In this document: piece after piece, positions 1 to 11,052 of the stretch
Position numbering within the stretch: the first letter of the stretch is position 1
Layout: each line of letters begins with the position of its first letter
Assembly: GCA_034769895.1 (NCBI GenBank)
Contig: CM068371.1
Location: 403,139,469 to 403,203,468, forward strand
Direction: 5' to 3'
DNA from: Magicicada septendecula
Lineage: Eukaryota; Arthropoda; Insecta; Hemiptera; Cicadidae
DNA: 64,000 bases
Program-made: the position numbers and the translations under genes
Notes under the pieces: model-generated
The model's database searches: none
The model's input: only the letters and a program-made list of their open reading frames with translations
Told to the model about the DNA's origin: nothing

Positions 1-93
1 TGTTTGATTAAATTCCTGTTTCTCCTCCCCACTGATTATATCCCATGTATATTTGATACTTTGTCCTGTGCAAGTCTAGAGGCATTTGTGTTG

Positions 94-101
94 GATGTAG
101 T
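94..101. repeat. hAT target-site duplication, left copy
   Basis: GATGTAGT abuts the first base of the left terminal inverted repeat and is identical to 4648-4655. Confidence 0.95.
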
Positions 102-3100
102 CAGTGGTGTACCTAGGGTTTCTGGCGCCCCTGGCAAAACAGAATGGTGGCGCCCCCCCACTTTTTGGTAGAAAAAACACTTGCTTGTCATTGTCAATTA
201 ATGCTTGTTTTTGAGCCAAAGATAACATAAGTTTTTTATTACTATTTAGAAAAGGATTTAGTAATAAACGAACAAATTTCTTTATTAGTACCTAAAAAAA
301 GCAACTTTATTTCATGAGAAATTCTATTTTTATTCCCACAGAGAGGTTTGAAAAAGATTATTTTCAACGCATTGTTAAAAGAATAATGGCTTCACAAAAT
401 TTGACCCAAAATATATAACATTTTATAAAATATAGTAATATATACATTTTACAAAATATATAAAATTTTATATATTTATAACAAACGTATCTTAAAAAGT
501 GACAAGTAAATATACAAGTAAAGACATTAGAAAAAAATAATATGAACTTAATGTTTCTTCAGCAGTTTTTAAATGTAATTTATAAATTTGTATACATCTT
601 AGATGCTAAATAAACCTAAAAAATTCAATTAAAGATCATATATAAAATATTCCAACATTTAATTATATTTAATTTATAATTATATTTTAATAAGCAAAAA
701 GACTGTTTTTAAGACTTAAAAAAGGCAACTTTTCTTGCTTTCATAGAAGCAAAATCGTTTACCATATCTTCTAAATTCAATTTTTTAACTTCTTCATGAT
801 GTTCGATATATATGATAGCAAGTTTTGTCAAATGTTCTTGTCCCATTTTAGACTGCAGATAGTTTTTTAACAGTTTTAACTTGCTGAAGCTACGTTCACA
901 AGAGGCTACTGTTACTGGTAGGGTAAGATAGATCCTTAGTGCGATTTGAATGTTTGGGTAAATACCACTCAGATTGAATTCTTGTATTTTTTGAAGCAGA
1001 TCCAGTGGTGTTGCTTTTTCAAGATCTCCTAAAAGTTCTTCAGCTTGCATCTTGAAAGTCTCTATTTCATTGCAGAGTTCGACCACGTCTACATCATTTG
1101 AATATTTTAACCCAAAGTCAGTAGCACATTTTGTAAGATCATTCAAGGATTGATTTCTCAATGCTGGCCCGGTTAAAAAGTAAAAATCTGAAGATATTGA
1201 AGACATTCCTTCATATCTTGTTTTCAACTCTGATAAAATCCTGTCAAAAACCACATTAACCTCTCTTCTAAACTCATCATGTGGAGTGAGGAAACTGGTA
1301 TTATCATGCCTAGACTCCAGATCAAGTTCTTTTGTACTCACTTTCTTACACCTTTTTTGAGGAAAGTTGGAATCAATGCCAATTTCTTTGGCTTTCTGTG
1401 TTGCATATTCGATAGTCGGTTCTAACTCCTCATCCCTGATCGCCTGAATTGTCTTGGTCAATCCTTTAATCATTTTGCATGCCTTGTCGATGGAAACAGT
1501 CTCTTTTTGAAGAGCTTTGCTGATTTTGTCGATTGAAACAAGGATTCTTTCCCATAGCTGCAAAAGACAGAGAAATTTATAATCTATTTGTTTAATAATT
1601 GCTTGAGCCCCGAGTGTAGTCTCTAGATTCCATTTCTCATAACGTGCCATTTCGTTAAGGGATGAAAATACTTTAGTCAATATTCTTTTCAAAGCACTGA
1701 CAGCTCTTCGTTTAGTTGACCATCTTGTGTTGCAATAGCCCTTCAAAGTAATGTCAAGATTACTTAATAAAGCTTGCCACCTTCCAGTTGAACCACTAAA
1801 AAAAGTGAAATGCATAACTTTTGGATAATTTCAAAAAAAGTTATCACCAAAGGTGAAGCAGCTGCAGCATGCGCGCCAATTAGATTTAAACTGTGAGCAG
1901 CACATGGCACATAGCGAGCTTGATTGTTTAGTGTAAGAATTTGTGCTTGAACACCAATATATTTTCTGGCCATGTTACTGCCATTATCATAGCCCTGGCC
2001 ACGACAGCTACCAATACTGAGACCATCTTCATTTAATTTTTTAAGAATGTCGTTTGAAAGGCCTTTTCCTGTATGCTCATTTGTACTAATGAAGTCAATG
2101 AAACTTTCACTTACTTGACATCTTCCATCTGACAAATCAACAAATCTAATAACTAGGCTCATTTGCTCAATATGAGCACTGTCTGGAGTGCAGTCAAATA
2201 TAATGGAAAAATATTTGGCAGCTGTTATTTTATTCAAAATTTCCTGTTTTACTTTGCCTCCAATTAAACTGATTACTTCATTCTGGATTCTTGGAGAAAA
2301 GTAGCTTAGAGCTTGCTTTTTGGATTTAACATATGACATATGTGCTGCTAGTTGAGGATGATAATTACTTATTAATTCTAAAGTGCTTAAGAATACTCCA
2401 CTACCAGGCTCTCCAATTACTTCTTTCTTAGCTGTTCCTCGAATTGCCAAATTATTTTTAGCACAAAAGAGAATTACATCCATCATCACTTTAACAATAC
2501 TCCGCAATTTCTCTATCTCTTTTTCAAGATTTTCTTGACTTACAGCGTCCACCGTTTTTCCAAGTCTTAGATGATTTTGCAAATCTTTCCATTCTATGCA
2601 ACAAAGCCTGTGACTGGACGAGTTTTCATGAGTATAAATGAGAGGGTTCAAATGTTTCCAACCTTTGAAACCCTTATTTATATCAGAAAATGAGGTCTTT
2701 CTATGTTGATCTTTCCCAAAAAGGAGACAGGGAAAACAAAATAGAGCATCTTCCGACTGGCTATATAATAACCATTGTCGTAGTACTCGTTCTCCTTTTG
2801 TAAGTATTTTATAAAACCATTCAGCATCAAGATGTCTATTGCCATGTGGCCGTCTGAATCTGGAAACTTGAAAGTTGATACATCAACACTTTGAGGTCCA
2901 CATTTAATTAGAAGGAGTCTAACTTTGTCACTAATTTCTGGAACCCCAGGCCATTTTTTTGGATCATCATAGACAATTTGATTATTTCTATAGAACAATC
3001 TTCGCCCAATGATTGCATTGTTTCATCCACAGAAATATTCTTGCCTGGACTTGACATAGATATCCTATCTTCTTTCAACTCGTCATCTTCAAAAGTTGGG

Positions 3101-4647
3101 ACATTGCCCATATGTGTGCTGCAAAAAGAAGTTGATGGCTTACTACTGTCGTTTTCCGCAATATCTTTAGTTGTGTTACTTTTGTCCTTAAACTGTGTAA
3201 CATCATTTATGTCACCTTCATTGTTTGCCAACCAATTTTTAAGCTGCCCTGAAAGAGCTGCAGCAGTTTTTTCCCTGTGTTTCCTGATTTTCCTGAAAGC
3301 ACTGCCAGATTGTTTTTTTGATCCCATTTTCATAGTAATTGTAGAAAATGTTCTTTACCTAAAATAAAAAGCAACAAGGGTAGAATATTTAACACCTGCT
3401 AAAAAAACAAAATTGTCAACCTACAACGAAATACGTTCGACTTTGAAATTTTAGCATAGGTCATTCTAGAAAGATCAAAACAATTTTTAATCTTTTATCA
3501 TGCATTTACATGTTGAATAGATAAAAATTTATTCCAAAAAAAGGATCTTTTCTGTTTGCCCCTCCCAAAAAAATAAACACTTAAAAGTTAGTGATATTCA
3601 TGTAAAATTGAATAAGGAATCCCAAAAATATACTTTTAGGGTAGAGAAATCCATTTTAACCCCTTTTTTATACTTCTGTAATCTGAAATCGTAAATAAGA
3701 AAAGGGTGGCAGAAAGCGTCCTTTGCATAACATATTAAAATTTTATGAAAATCCGTACGAAAGGAAATTTCGAGTGAACCTTCTTAAACTATTCTATTTT
3801 TTGCATAACGATTTTCAATACACATAGAGTGAATATATATTTGGAAAAAATTATTTATATAGTTGAATATAAATAAATCGCTGGCAATTGCACAAGATAA
3901 AGTATACTGATGACAAGAGTGTATAATTTTCAAGTGATAAACAATAGAACAAATTCACAGACTGTGATGTGATTACAAATACAAATGATCATTGTCAGAG
4001 GTTAGATTATTTCAAACAATTCTAAATGTAATTGTTTGTGAAGTCTAGTTACAAGACCTTCTGCAGACCATTTTCCTTTTTCTGTTTTTCTTATAAATTT
4101 TCTTGCAAATTGCCCCAAGAGCATATTTTTGAAGTAAAAACAGAAAAACTACTCAGCTCACTAATGAAAGAACTACATTATTAAATAGTCTATCAATCAC
4201 TGCTCTATATATGTTATCTGTTGTTTCATAAAAAGAAAGGAATGGTATTTACCGTTTTACCGTAGAACAAAAAAAGCTTATTTCTTATTTTCTTATAACG
4301 AAGAATGCAAAATCAGTATTTCTCTCACAAAACCCAAACAACGACTGCTAAGATGGCGAGAATTCAGTTGGTATCTCCCTGAAGAACAAAGATGGCAGCA
4401 CTTGTTGGATGCGATCTACATTACCAACAGCACTAAAAATCCTACCTTAAAAAATCGCCACGCATCGACGCCCCGTCCGTGATGACGCCCCTTTTTTCGT
4501 ACTTCAGATTCTCACCTTTTTCTAGCTGGATATGCGGATGAGATTATTTACTTTAACATTATCCTACCTTTGTTTGAGGGCAAGCGCCCTGTCCGTGATG
4601 GCGCCCCTGGCGGGGGCCATCCCCGCCACCCCCTAGGTACACCACTG
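102..4647 (-). mobile_element. Complete hAT DNA transposon, ZMYM1-like (TTF finger/DUF4371) type
   Basis: Both ends are visible. The left end CAGTGGTGTACCTAGGG is matched by its exact 17-base reverse complement at the right end. The element is flanked by the identical 8-base duplication GATGTAGT (94-101 and 4648-4655), the target-site length of the hAT superfamily. It is 4546 bp long and carries one transposase gene on the minus strand, with about 1.3 kb between the gene start and the right terminus. Near the right end a short GC-rich phrase (about CTGTCCGTGATGGCGCCCC) occurs twice, at about 4469-4495 and 4586-4612; it may be a subterminal transposase-binding repeat, which is inference. Perfect ends and duplication suggest a fairly recent insertion. 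It landed in the RhoGEF intron, immediately upstream of a SINE. Confidence 0.95.
709..3333 (-). pseudogene. hAT transposase (ZMYM1-like), broken by three frame shifts
   Basis: Read on the minus strand from the Met at 3333, the product would cut and paste the surrounding element. The basic N-terminus (MKMGSKKQSGSAFRKIRKHR) is followed by a TTF-type zinc-finger region (WPGVPEISDK, then CFPCLLFGK and GWKHLNPLIYTHENSSSH), DUF4371, and the hAT C-terminal dimerisation block (LPVTVASCERSFSKLKLLKN). RNase-H-like landmarks are FDCTPDSAHIEQMSLVIRF and GQGYDNGSNMA, with AHSLNLI after them. The frame changes three times: near 2990-3005, near 2725-2740 beside a T-run, and near 1810-1830 beside A/T runs. 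I saw no in-frame stop within the correct frames, so this is a young broken copy or one with assembly errors at homopolymers. ORFs cover 2908-3333, 2678-2998, 1764-2651 and 709-1815. Confidence 0.9.
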
Positions 4648-4655
4648 GATGTAGT
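4648..4655. repeat. hAT target-site duplication, right copy
   Basis: GATGTAGT follows the last base of the right terminal inverted repeat and is identical to 94-101. Confidence 0.95.
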
Positions 4656-4659
4656 ACTA

Positions 4660-4870
4660 ACCACCTCCTCTGTGGTGTAATGAATACTGTTCTCACTTCT
4701 TGTGCAAAAGGTTTTGGGTTTGTACCCATTTGGGGGGGGGGGGGTCGCATGGTTTCCATTATGAGGTCAGCTGAGTAATTGCAGTATGTAGAACTTTTGG
4801 TTGAGGACAGGTTACATATGGGACTAAGCAACAGGCTGTTCCCTGTTCCCTCGCATGAGAGCATGAGAAT
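4660..4870 (+). mobile_element. tRNA-like SINE relic
   Basis: CTCTGTGGTGTAATGAATAC resembles a pol III A box and lies about 45 bases before GGGTTTGTACCC, a B-box-like sequence with two changes from GGTTCGAACCC. The downstream body contains a 13-base G-run at about 4732-4744. This is the head layout of tRNA-derived SINEs. No target duplication or clean tail could be fixed, so the 3' limit is approximate. Confidence 0.5.
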
Positions 4871-5027
4871 ATGCTACAAACCGTCTGATGGCCTGATTCA
4901 TACAACGCGCTGACACACTAGACTATCAACTTTAGATATAAAATTGAGTTTTTTTGTCTATTAACTTGTAACAATATTTTTTTCTTTAAAAGCTAGTTTT
5001 TAAAATGTTTCGTATTCTTATTTTCAG

Positions 5028-5115
5028 ATAAAAAAGCTTTATTCTTAGTAAACACAGCACATAATGGTGCCCAGATCTATGACCTCGTTGCTACCTCATC
5101 GTCAGAAAAGCGGCA
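5028..5115 (+). CDS. Internal exon of an RGS-type RhoGEF (RhoGEF2/ARHGEF11-12-like), part of the PH domain
   Basis: A strong acceptor (TTCTTATTTTCAG, ending 5027) and an ideal donor (GTAAGTAA, from 5116) bound 88 bases. Only the frame that skips two bases is open. It reads KKALFLV, then NTAHNGAQIYDLVATSSSEKR. The phrase NGAQIYDLVA followed by Ser/Glu/Arg is characteristic of the last strands of the PH domain in RGS-RhoGEFs, where it precedes a Trp-containing C-terminal helix; here that helix must be on the next exon. These proteins exchange GDP for GTP on Rho1/RhoA downstream of Galpha12/13 and act at the cell cortex on actomyosin. The exon starts with two bases completing a codon and ends with two bases (CA) of the next. 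I could not find either neighbouring exon. The family call rests on remembered motif similarity, not a search. Confidence 0.8.
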
Positions 5116-6394
5116 GTAAGTAACAGTCTTTATTCTTGTTTAAGTTTAAGATATATCAAATATAGGAAAGTTAACATTGTCTGTTTTTACAGTTTTTATC
5201 AATTAATTGAATTTTTCATCTAAAATTGACAGTTTTCGACTAAATATTTTAAGTCCCTCCATATTTTTGACCATGAAATGCAACTTCAGTTGCATTTACA
5301 GCTGGTGTGTATAAATTCAATTCTGGAATTTTAGGTCAGCTTTCCTTTTTTTTTCTTAGATGTCTGTATACCAAGTAGGTGTTAGAGGTGTGTTAGAAGG
5401 CATTAATGACATTGTGTTTACTCCTTGGTGTTACAAAACTATTTTTTAATTTGTTTATCATGATAGTAAATGGTATTAAATCGTGGTATTAGAAAGGCAT
5501 GTTAGTCATGGAAGACAATGATAAGGTTCTTTCAAACTTAAAATCGTTAAGTTTTATTAGACTGATAACATTTTAATGTTCTGTTTTGGACCCTGTCATC
5601 GTACAGCTGTGAAACTCAGATATTAAGAAAATATAATAAACCAAAATCAAATTCGTTCGATATATATATGATGTGTATATGTTAAACAGATACAGTTACA
5701 AGTGGAGGTTTATTAAATAAATTAAGGTCATAATTAGCCATAGTGGACAGTGTTAATAGGAGAAAATCCCATTACTGGTGATACAAGCAGTTAGTTACAC
5801 TAAAGCTGTGAGTAAAATTAGAAACTAATAAATCAAGAAGTATAATAAAGACAGACTACATGCTAAAGGCAGACTTAAACTAAAGTGGATAGTTGGGATT
5901 GAAGATGAAGCTCTTTAGAATCAGTTGATATTGGCATAAACTATGGCCAATGACAACTTGTAGAGGAGACTAAAGTGTCCTGTAGGACTGTAGGAAAGAG
6001 AGAGAGAAAGGAAGGAAGAATAAAATTACTTGAAATATATCAAGGAACCAATAAACATTAGTGAAAACATCCTGAGTCAGAAGGACAAATCAGTGATACA
6101 CATGCAGTAATATTTGCTATCCTAGGAGAAGGAAGTAATGAAGTATTTTGTTGTAACTGTTACTACTGTTTATAACTATTTATTTGTATATAGACGATAA
6201 TATGTAACTGAATTGACTAAAACTATTGTTTTGTATAATTGGGTACAGGTTTTGAGCCATAATTAAAGCTTTTGTAAGTAAATGTTGGCTCTCTTTTAAA
6301 ATAGTATTCTTATACAGTGAGAAGAAACTGGTTTCATATATATTGAACTTAATGAGTATATCAGTTTTTTTTGTTTCTTTTAGAAACTGTTAGG
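5116..6394 (+). other. Intron-like DNA downstream of the RhoGEF exon
   Basis: AT-rich and CpG-poor, starting with the GTAAGT donor. The only structure seen is a possible short LINE 3' relic at 5855-6010, listed separately. Confidence 0.6.
5855..6010 (+). mobile_element. Possible LINE 3'-end relic
   Basis: Translation gives GRLKLKWIVGIEDEAL, like the GRPK-RW-DGIEDDL block near the end of many LINE ORF2 proteins. About 75 bases later AGAGGAGACTAAAGTGTCCT resembles the usual terminal EEAKVLQGL-stop sequence. Frames are broken and stops are present. The remnant is short and the call is tentative. Confidence 0.35.
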
Positions 6395-6776
6395 TAATTA
6401 CAGGCAGAAGTTATGCTGTTGCACACCACTATATCAGCAATTCCGATTAGCGCCTTCGAGTCTCACAGCTCATCATCAGATCAGAAATATACAATAATAA
6501 CAATAAGACAATTCCTTTATACCTCTACTTGTCCAACGAGGGTGTACACATTTTTGGAAACAAGCACTTATCTCAAGGTAAGGGCATTTACCCCAGCACT
6601 TGTTTAAGAAAATGTGTATACCCTTGTTGGGCAAGTAGAGGCATAAAGGAATTGCCTTGATGTTGTCATTGTATATTTCCGATTTTCTGATCTCATGATG
6701 AGCTGTAAGACTCAATAGCACTAATTAAAAATATTTGATATAGTGGTGTGGAACAGCGTAATTTCTGTTTGTGATT
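6395..6776. mobile_element. Fold-back MITE (long inverted repeat)
   Basis: Left arm about 6395-6568 and right arm about 6595-6776 are imperfect reverse complements with a loop of about 26 bases. Outer ends are CAGAAGTTATGCTGTTGCAC and, reversed, CAGAAATTACGCTGTTCCAC. Arms differ by scattered substitutions, so the element is old. It encodes no transposase. Beyond the clear ends a weaker match (TAATTACAGG versus TAATCACAAA) continues, and I could not define a target duplication. Family unknown. Confidence 0.75.
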
Positions 6777-8107
6777 ATAACCACTAACACAACTTTATTA
6801 ATTAAATATTGTCAGGTAATTAGAAATTGGTAAAACAGTTTGTAAGGTAATATTCTGGAAACTGTGGAATATTTTCAGTGGTTTTTTTAATGTTGAATAT
6901 GAACGTGTTTGTCATATAAATTACAATTTATTTTCTTATTTTGCTGTTTCCATAGTGACATTTCTGTTCCATATTGATCTTTTCCATCCCTATATTGATT
7001 TTTTTTTCAGCGCCTATCTACTATAGCTTTTTTGATGTACTTCTACACAATGGTGGCATCCTTGTGTGTGGCTATTGATCTTGTACCATTCCAGTGTTTG
7101 AGCCACCCAATATCCTCCATAGTGTTTACTTACCTACATATTTTCCATTTTAGACTTGCCTTTTATGTCAGTTGTAGAAATCATCACTAATACTTGATTT
7201 ATGGTGTCCATATCTTGTTCAGCCATTGCCCTTAACTATAACCTTCTTCATATAGAACAGTACTCTGTGGTATACAATAGAATGTTTTTTGTTTTACTTA
7301 GTCAAGATTTTATTCTATTAGTATACCGTATAATGTTCTTGTGACTTGTTTAGTACAGTAGGTCCTGATTTATGTATTATCAGTCCAAGACATGTTTTGA
7401 ACTCCCAACAATTGTCTGTTTTTGTATCGGAATAAAATTGCATTGTTATTTTGTAAATAGCAGTTATGTTTTAGTTGCCTCAGAATTCCAGGATTCATCT
7501 AAACCGTAAATATTTAACATACATTTTCTTTTTTACAGATTAATTTAAGAATTTGGTTTTTTATTTTGAATCCTCCCCTGTTTATGTAAATTTCAAATGT
7601 TTTTTGATAAACAAAATCACTTTAATTTAAAAAATTTATAATCTTGGTAGTAAACAGTTTTAACTCTGCAGTTAATAATATGCAAAAATATTAACTCTTT
7701 GTCGTGTTGGATCGTTCAGTCACAGGAATTAAGGTTTTTGAGCATTTTACAAAGTCATATAGAAACTGTTCCGATTAATTCTACCACAGCTGTAACTGAC
7801 ATAAAAATGATTATGGGAAGGGCAATATCCACAGTAACAGTAACAATGGTTTTGTTACATTAAGTGAATTTATCATACTTAGCAGGAAGAATATGTTGGT
7901 TGAATCTGTCTCAAGTGATGAGAATTCACTACATGCAGTTCATGCTGAATGGCGAGAGAAGTTGCTGTGAAAAAATAATTGATACAATATAACTTATGAA
8001 ATGCTGGAATGATTAAGTTCAGACTAACAGATTTATATGACATACCCAATATGACATTACACTACCCTATATGACATAGCTAATATGATATACCCTACAC
8101 TACCAGA
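6777..8107. other. Intron-like DNA without recognised features
   Basis: CpG-poor AT-rich sequence. Acceptor-like pyrimidine tracts occur (for example before 7010), but no open frame after them resembles a known exon. Confidence 0.5.
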
Positions 8108-8530
8108 TTAGTTGTTTTTCTTCAATGCAGTCGACGTTGTTCTTTGTACACCCGTTTCTTCTTTGATCATTTCATTTCGTATTCACTCTAGCCTTGAAGT
8201 TCTAGCAGCTCATCTCAAAGCATCCATTTCTGTAGCTTCTAACTTTCTTTTAACTGTTCTTTTGTTTTTGGATCTGTACATCAAAGTGCTTTTAATCATA
8301 CTATCATATATTCTTTTCTTCCTTTCTTTTCAAATTTCTGTGCTCCATAGAGTCCCATTCAATGATCTGATTATTTGTTTTGCTTTATTTATTCTTGATT
8401 TTATTTCAACATCACCTGTTCCTTCTTCATTAAAGTTTATTCCTAAGTATCTGTAGCTGTTGCATTTTTTATTTGTTTGTTGTTTTCTAAGATTAAAGCT
8501 GTTGTTTCTTATAAAGATGTTGTGCAAAAA
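8108..8530 (-). mobile_element. LINE reverse transcriptase C-terminal relic
   Basis: On the minus strand the frame reads YRYLGINFNEEGTGDVEIKS, then RINKAKQIIRSLNGTLWSTE, a block typical of insect non-LTR retrotransposon ORF2 just after the reverse-transcriptase core. It continues past a stop as KERKKRIYDSMIKSTLMY and EATEMDALR, with further stops. It is 5'-truncated and lacks the catalytic YADD region. Degraded but still alignable by eye; subfamily unresolved. Confidence 0.7.
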
Positions 8531-8939
8531 ACAAGGTTAGAGGTTTGAAAAAGTAAAGTTTCTGATATATTAAAAATGTGTATAATCTTTTGTACTGTGT
8601 CAACATATGGCCTCCTGTTTGTACCTTGTTTAGTAATCACCCCTCGCTGGACTGATAATCTTAGTACGTTCCTGAAACATAATCATTGTTATTCTAATAT
8701 ATATAAAATTATGAAATTTCTGATCAGTTTCATTAATTGTTTAGCTGTTTCAAACAACCAACAATTAAAATTTCCATGAACATAGAGAAACAGTGCATCT
8801 AGTATCATTTTGTTCTTCGTAACCAACCATAAATACATATTAAGCAACATATCTTCTTCATCAATAAATAACAACATTCTGTGAATTGGCTTTTCATTAA
8901 AGTAAAATTTTTCAGATGCTAAAAACAACCTTTAGGCTG

Positions 8940-9186
8940 CATCATGAGAGAGTTTAATACTGAACAATATCAGTATATTGTACTGATGTACTGCTACCAC
9001 ACCGAAGGCCTTAGTCGCAACAATATCAGAAAATATAAAATTTGTGTATAATATTGATAGTTCTGCAATTCAAACAAACCTTTGAAGATACAGGAATAAT
9101 TTCTGTGAAACGTGTGTCGATGAAAATAAATCTACGTGCAGTGTATTTATTTGAAGATATTACATGGGAAGACGTGCAGGAAACTC
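8940..9186 (+). other. Possible decayed helix-turn-helix coding relic
   Basis: EFNTEQYQYIVLMYCYHTEG, followed in another frame by FKQTFEDTGIISVKR, resembles the N-terminal HTH block (DUF4817-like) seen in insect transposon proteins, where an acidic NTEQY-type start precedes an LRETG-type motif. The second frame then runs to a stop at 9195. The match is weak and frame-broken. Confidence 0.25.
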
Positions 9187-9663
9187 TTACTAAGTAAGAG
9201 TTACTTACAAAGGAATAATTTTGATACTATGGGATTAAATTGTTATTTAAGCTTATAACCACATATTGATTAATTGAAAATTAACCAAAGGCTGATGCAG
9301 CAATAATATGAATTTACTAACAAATCATGTAATAGTGTAAATTACTAGTAAACAAATACCAACCTAATTATAAAGCTTTTATAATATACAGTTTCATCGT
9401 CTCATTTTAGAAGTGGTAGTTTTAATTGTTTATGTATAAATAAGCACTTACATGAACATAGTATTGTTTGCAAGTAACTAAATATGCAGACGTTATCGAT
9501 CACCGTTCGGTCTATAAATTACTGATGTCATTTATAATACAATTGCTGATACATCTGTCACTAGCACACCCAGTGGCCACTTGTATCAAAACAAATCAAC
9601 AGCTCGCTGTGCAGTAAATTGCTTATGTGATAGAAAATTTGATTGTGGTGTTGACACAAAAAA

Positions 9664-9668
<5 letters not shown>
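9187..9668. other. No recognised feature
   Basis: AT-rich, CpG-poor sequence up to the GT microsatellite. Confidence 0.5.

Positions 9669-9709
<41 letters not shown>
9669..9709. repeat. (GT)n microsatellite
   Basis: About 20 uninterrupted GT units. The two overlapping ORFs encoding Val-Cys and Thr-His runs here are artefacts of the repeat. Confidence 0.98.
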
Positions 9710-9710
<1 letters not shown>

Positions 9711-10840
9711 CTTGTCTTGGGACTGTTTTGCTGGATATGGATTGCGAGGGATCAAAATATTTACTTAGTTTTGAATTAGACAGTACTAGGTCAATGCTGA
9801 ATATAAATAAATATTGTGTTTCAACAGTGTGTTGCTGACAGGCTTGTGTACGTGGTGAAGCTTGTTAATTTTTTTAGCGCAGCATTTTGAATTGAAATCA
9901 TTATAGCGATATCCCTTCTTTTTTCCATGTCATGTATCTGACAGAAATTCTTAGTAACGATTGAAAATTCTAATGTAGTTAGACATGTGTGAATGATTGG
10001 AAGCAGAGTGAGTTTTCAGTAAGTTGTTTAAATTCGGAATTCCAGTATTAACAGAGAACTGCTTGTACGTTTAATTCCATTTCACACATGACTTGTCATG
10101 GTTTTGCATGGCTGAATAAAACTAAGTACGATAACGTCAGACGAAGAGGGAGAACATAGAAACAAGTTCATACAAATAGCAGAAATTATTAAACTTTGAT
10201 TCATGTACCATCTCGTAAGATAGCAGTTGATGGAATTGATCGAGTTGTTGTAATGCTGTTTTTCGATGCCAGTAGGCTACTGATGACAGTATGATTGACA
10301 GTTAATGAGACTCCGCGAGTGTGTAGCGTAATTAAACTTATTATATTTATTCACACCAAAATAATTTGATTTCATTGAGGAACTGTCAAAAATTGGTTTG
10401 TAAATGTTGACTGTACAGTGATTGTCAGCACATGTCCAATCATAATAAATATTTATGTAACACTGAAGTAACATGGAAATGTTGGCAGCTGTCTGAATAT
10501 TGACATTACTAACATTCGTGACCACCGAAAGGATTGCTCAGACAGACTGACTGAGTTTTACTATTCTCAAAGTTTTTACTTGTATGTAAACCATCGCTGG
10601 ATTTCCACTTGTAGGAAATATTTTACAATTCTAAGTATATCTTTTTGCTGTCCATGTTTTTAAATGTCTCTAAAGATACTTAAACAAGCTCTTGCATTTA
10701 ATATTATGTGTTGATTCAGTTCCTTAAGAATTTTTTCTCTGCCCTGTGTCTCTTGTTCTGTTTCCTTAACCAGTTCAAGATTTTTTTTAGTTTTTGTCAT
10801 ACATATTATTGTTGGTACCCAAGTCACTTTGTTATTTATA

Positions 10841-11052
10841 AATTAATAAATTAAATTACCTTATATCCCTTGTGTGACTTTGTTTTATTATTTAAAATTA
10901 TGTGCGCACCCATACTGACGTGTTTTTAACAGTTGAGTATGTGATATTAACATTTGACGATCTCCACTAAGTAAAGGAATCTGATGTGTTCCGAAACACG
11001 TAATTTTAAATAATAAAACAAAGTCAACGACGGATGTAAGGTAATTTATTAA
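10841..11052. repeat. Inverted repeat with 56-64-base arms
   Basis: Left arm 10841-10904 and right arm 10997-11052 are reverse complements with a few mismatches; the shared core is GACTTTGTTTTATTATTTAA. The spacer is about 92 bases. Just inside the right arm lies CTGATGTGTTCCGAAACACG, itself a small hairpin (GTGTT/AACAC). No coding capacity. Probably a fold-back or MITE remnant. Confidence 0.7.

Noticed and set aside
2978-3367. 129-codon plus-strand ORF
   Set aside because: Antisense shadow of the transposase N-terminal region.
4559-4864. 101-codon minus-strand ORF crossing the hAT right end
   Set aside because: It spans the transposon terminus, the target duplication and the SINE, so it cannot be a gene of either.
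6900-7200. Next RhoGEF exon after the acceptor-like tracts at about 6880 and 7010
   Set aside because: Open frames there are hydrophobic AT-rich translations without the expected Trp-containing PH helix.
9120-9195. Next RhoGEF exon (phrase ITWEDVQETLTK followed by GTAAG)
   Set aside because: The Trp context is tempting, but no acceptor places this frame in phase with the 5115 donor, and the frame ends in a stop at once.
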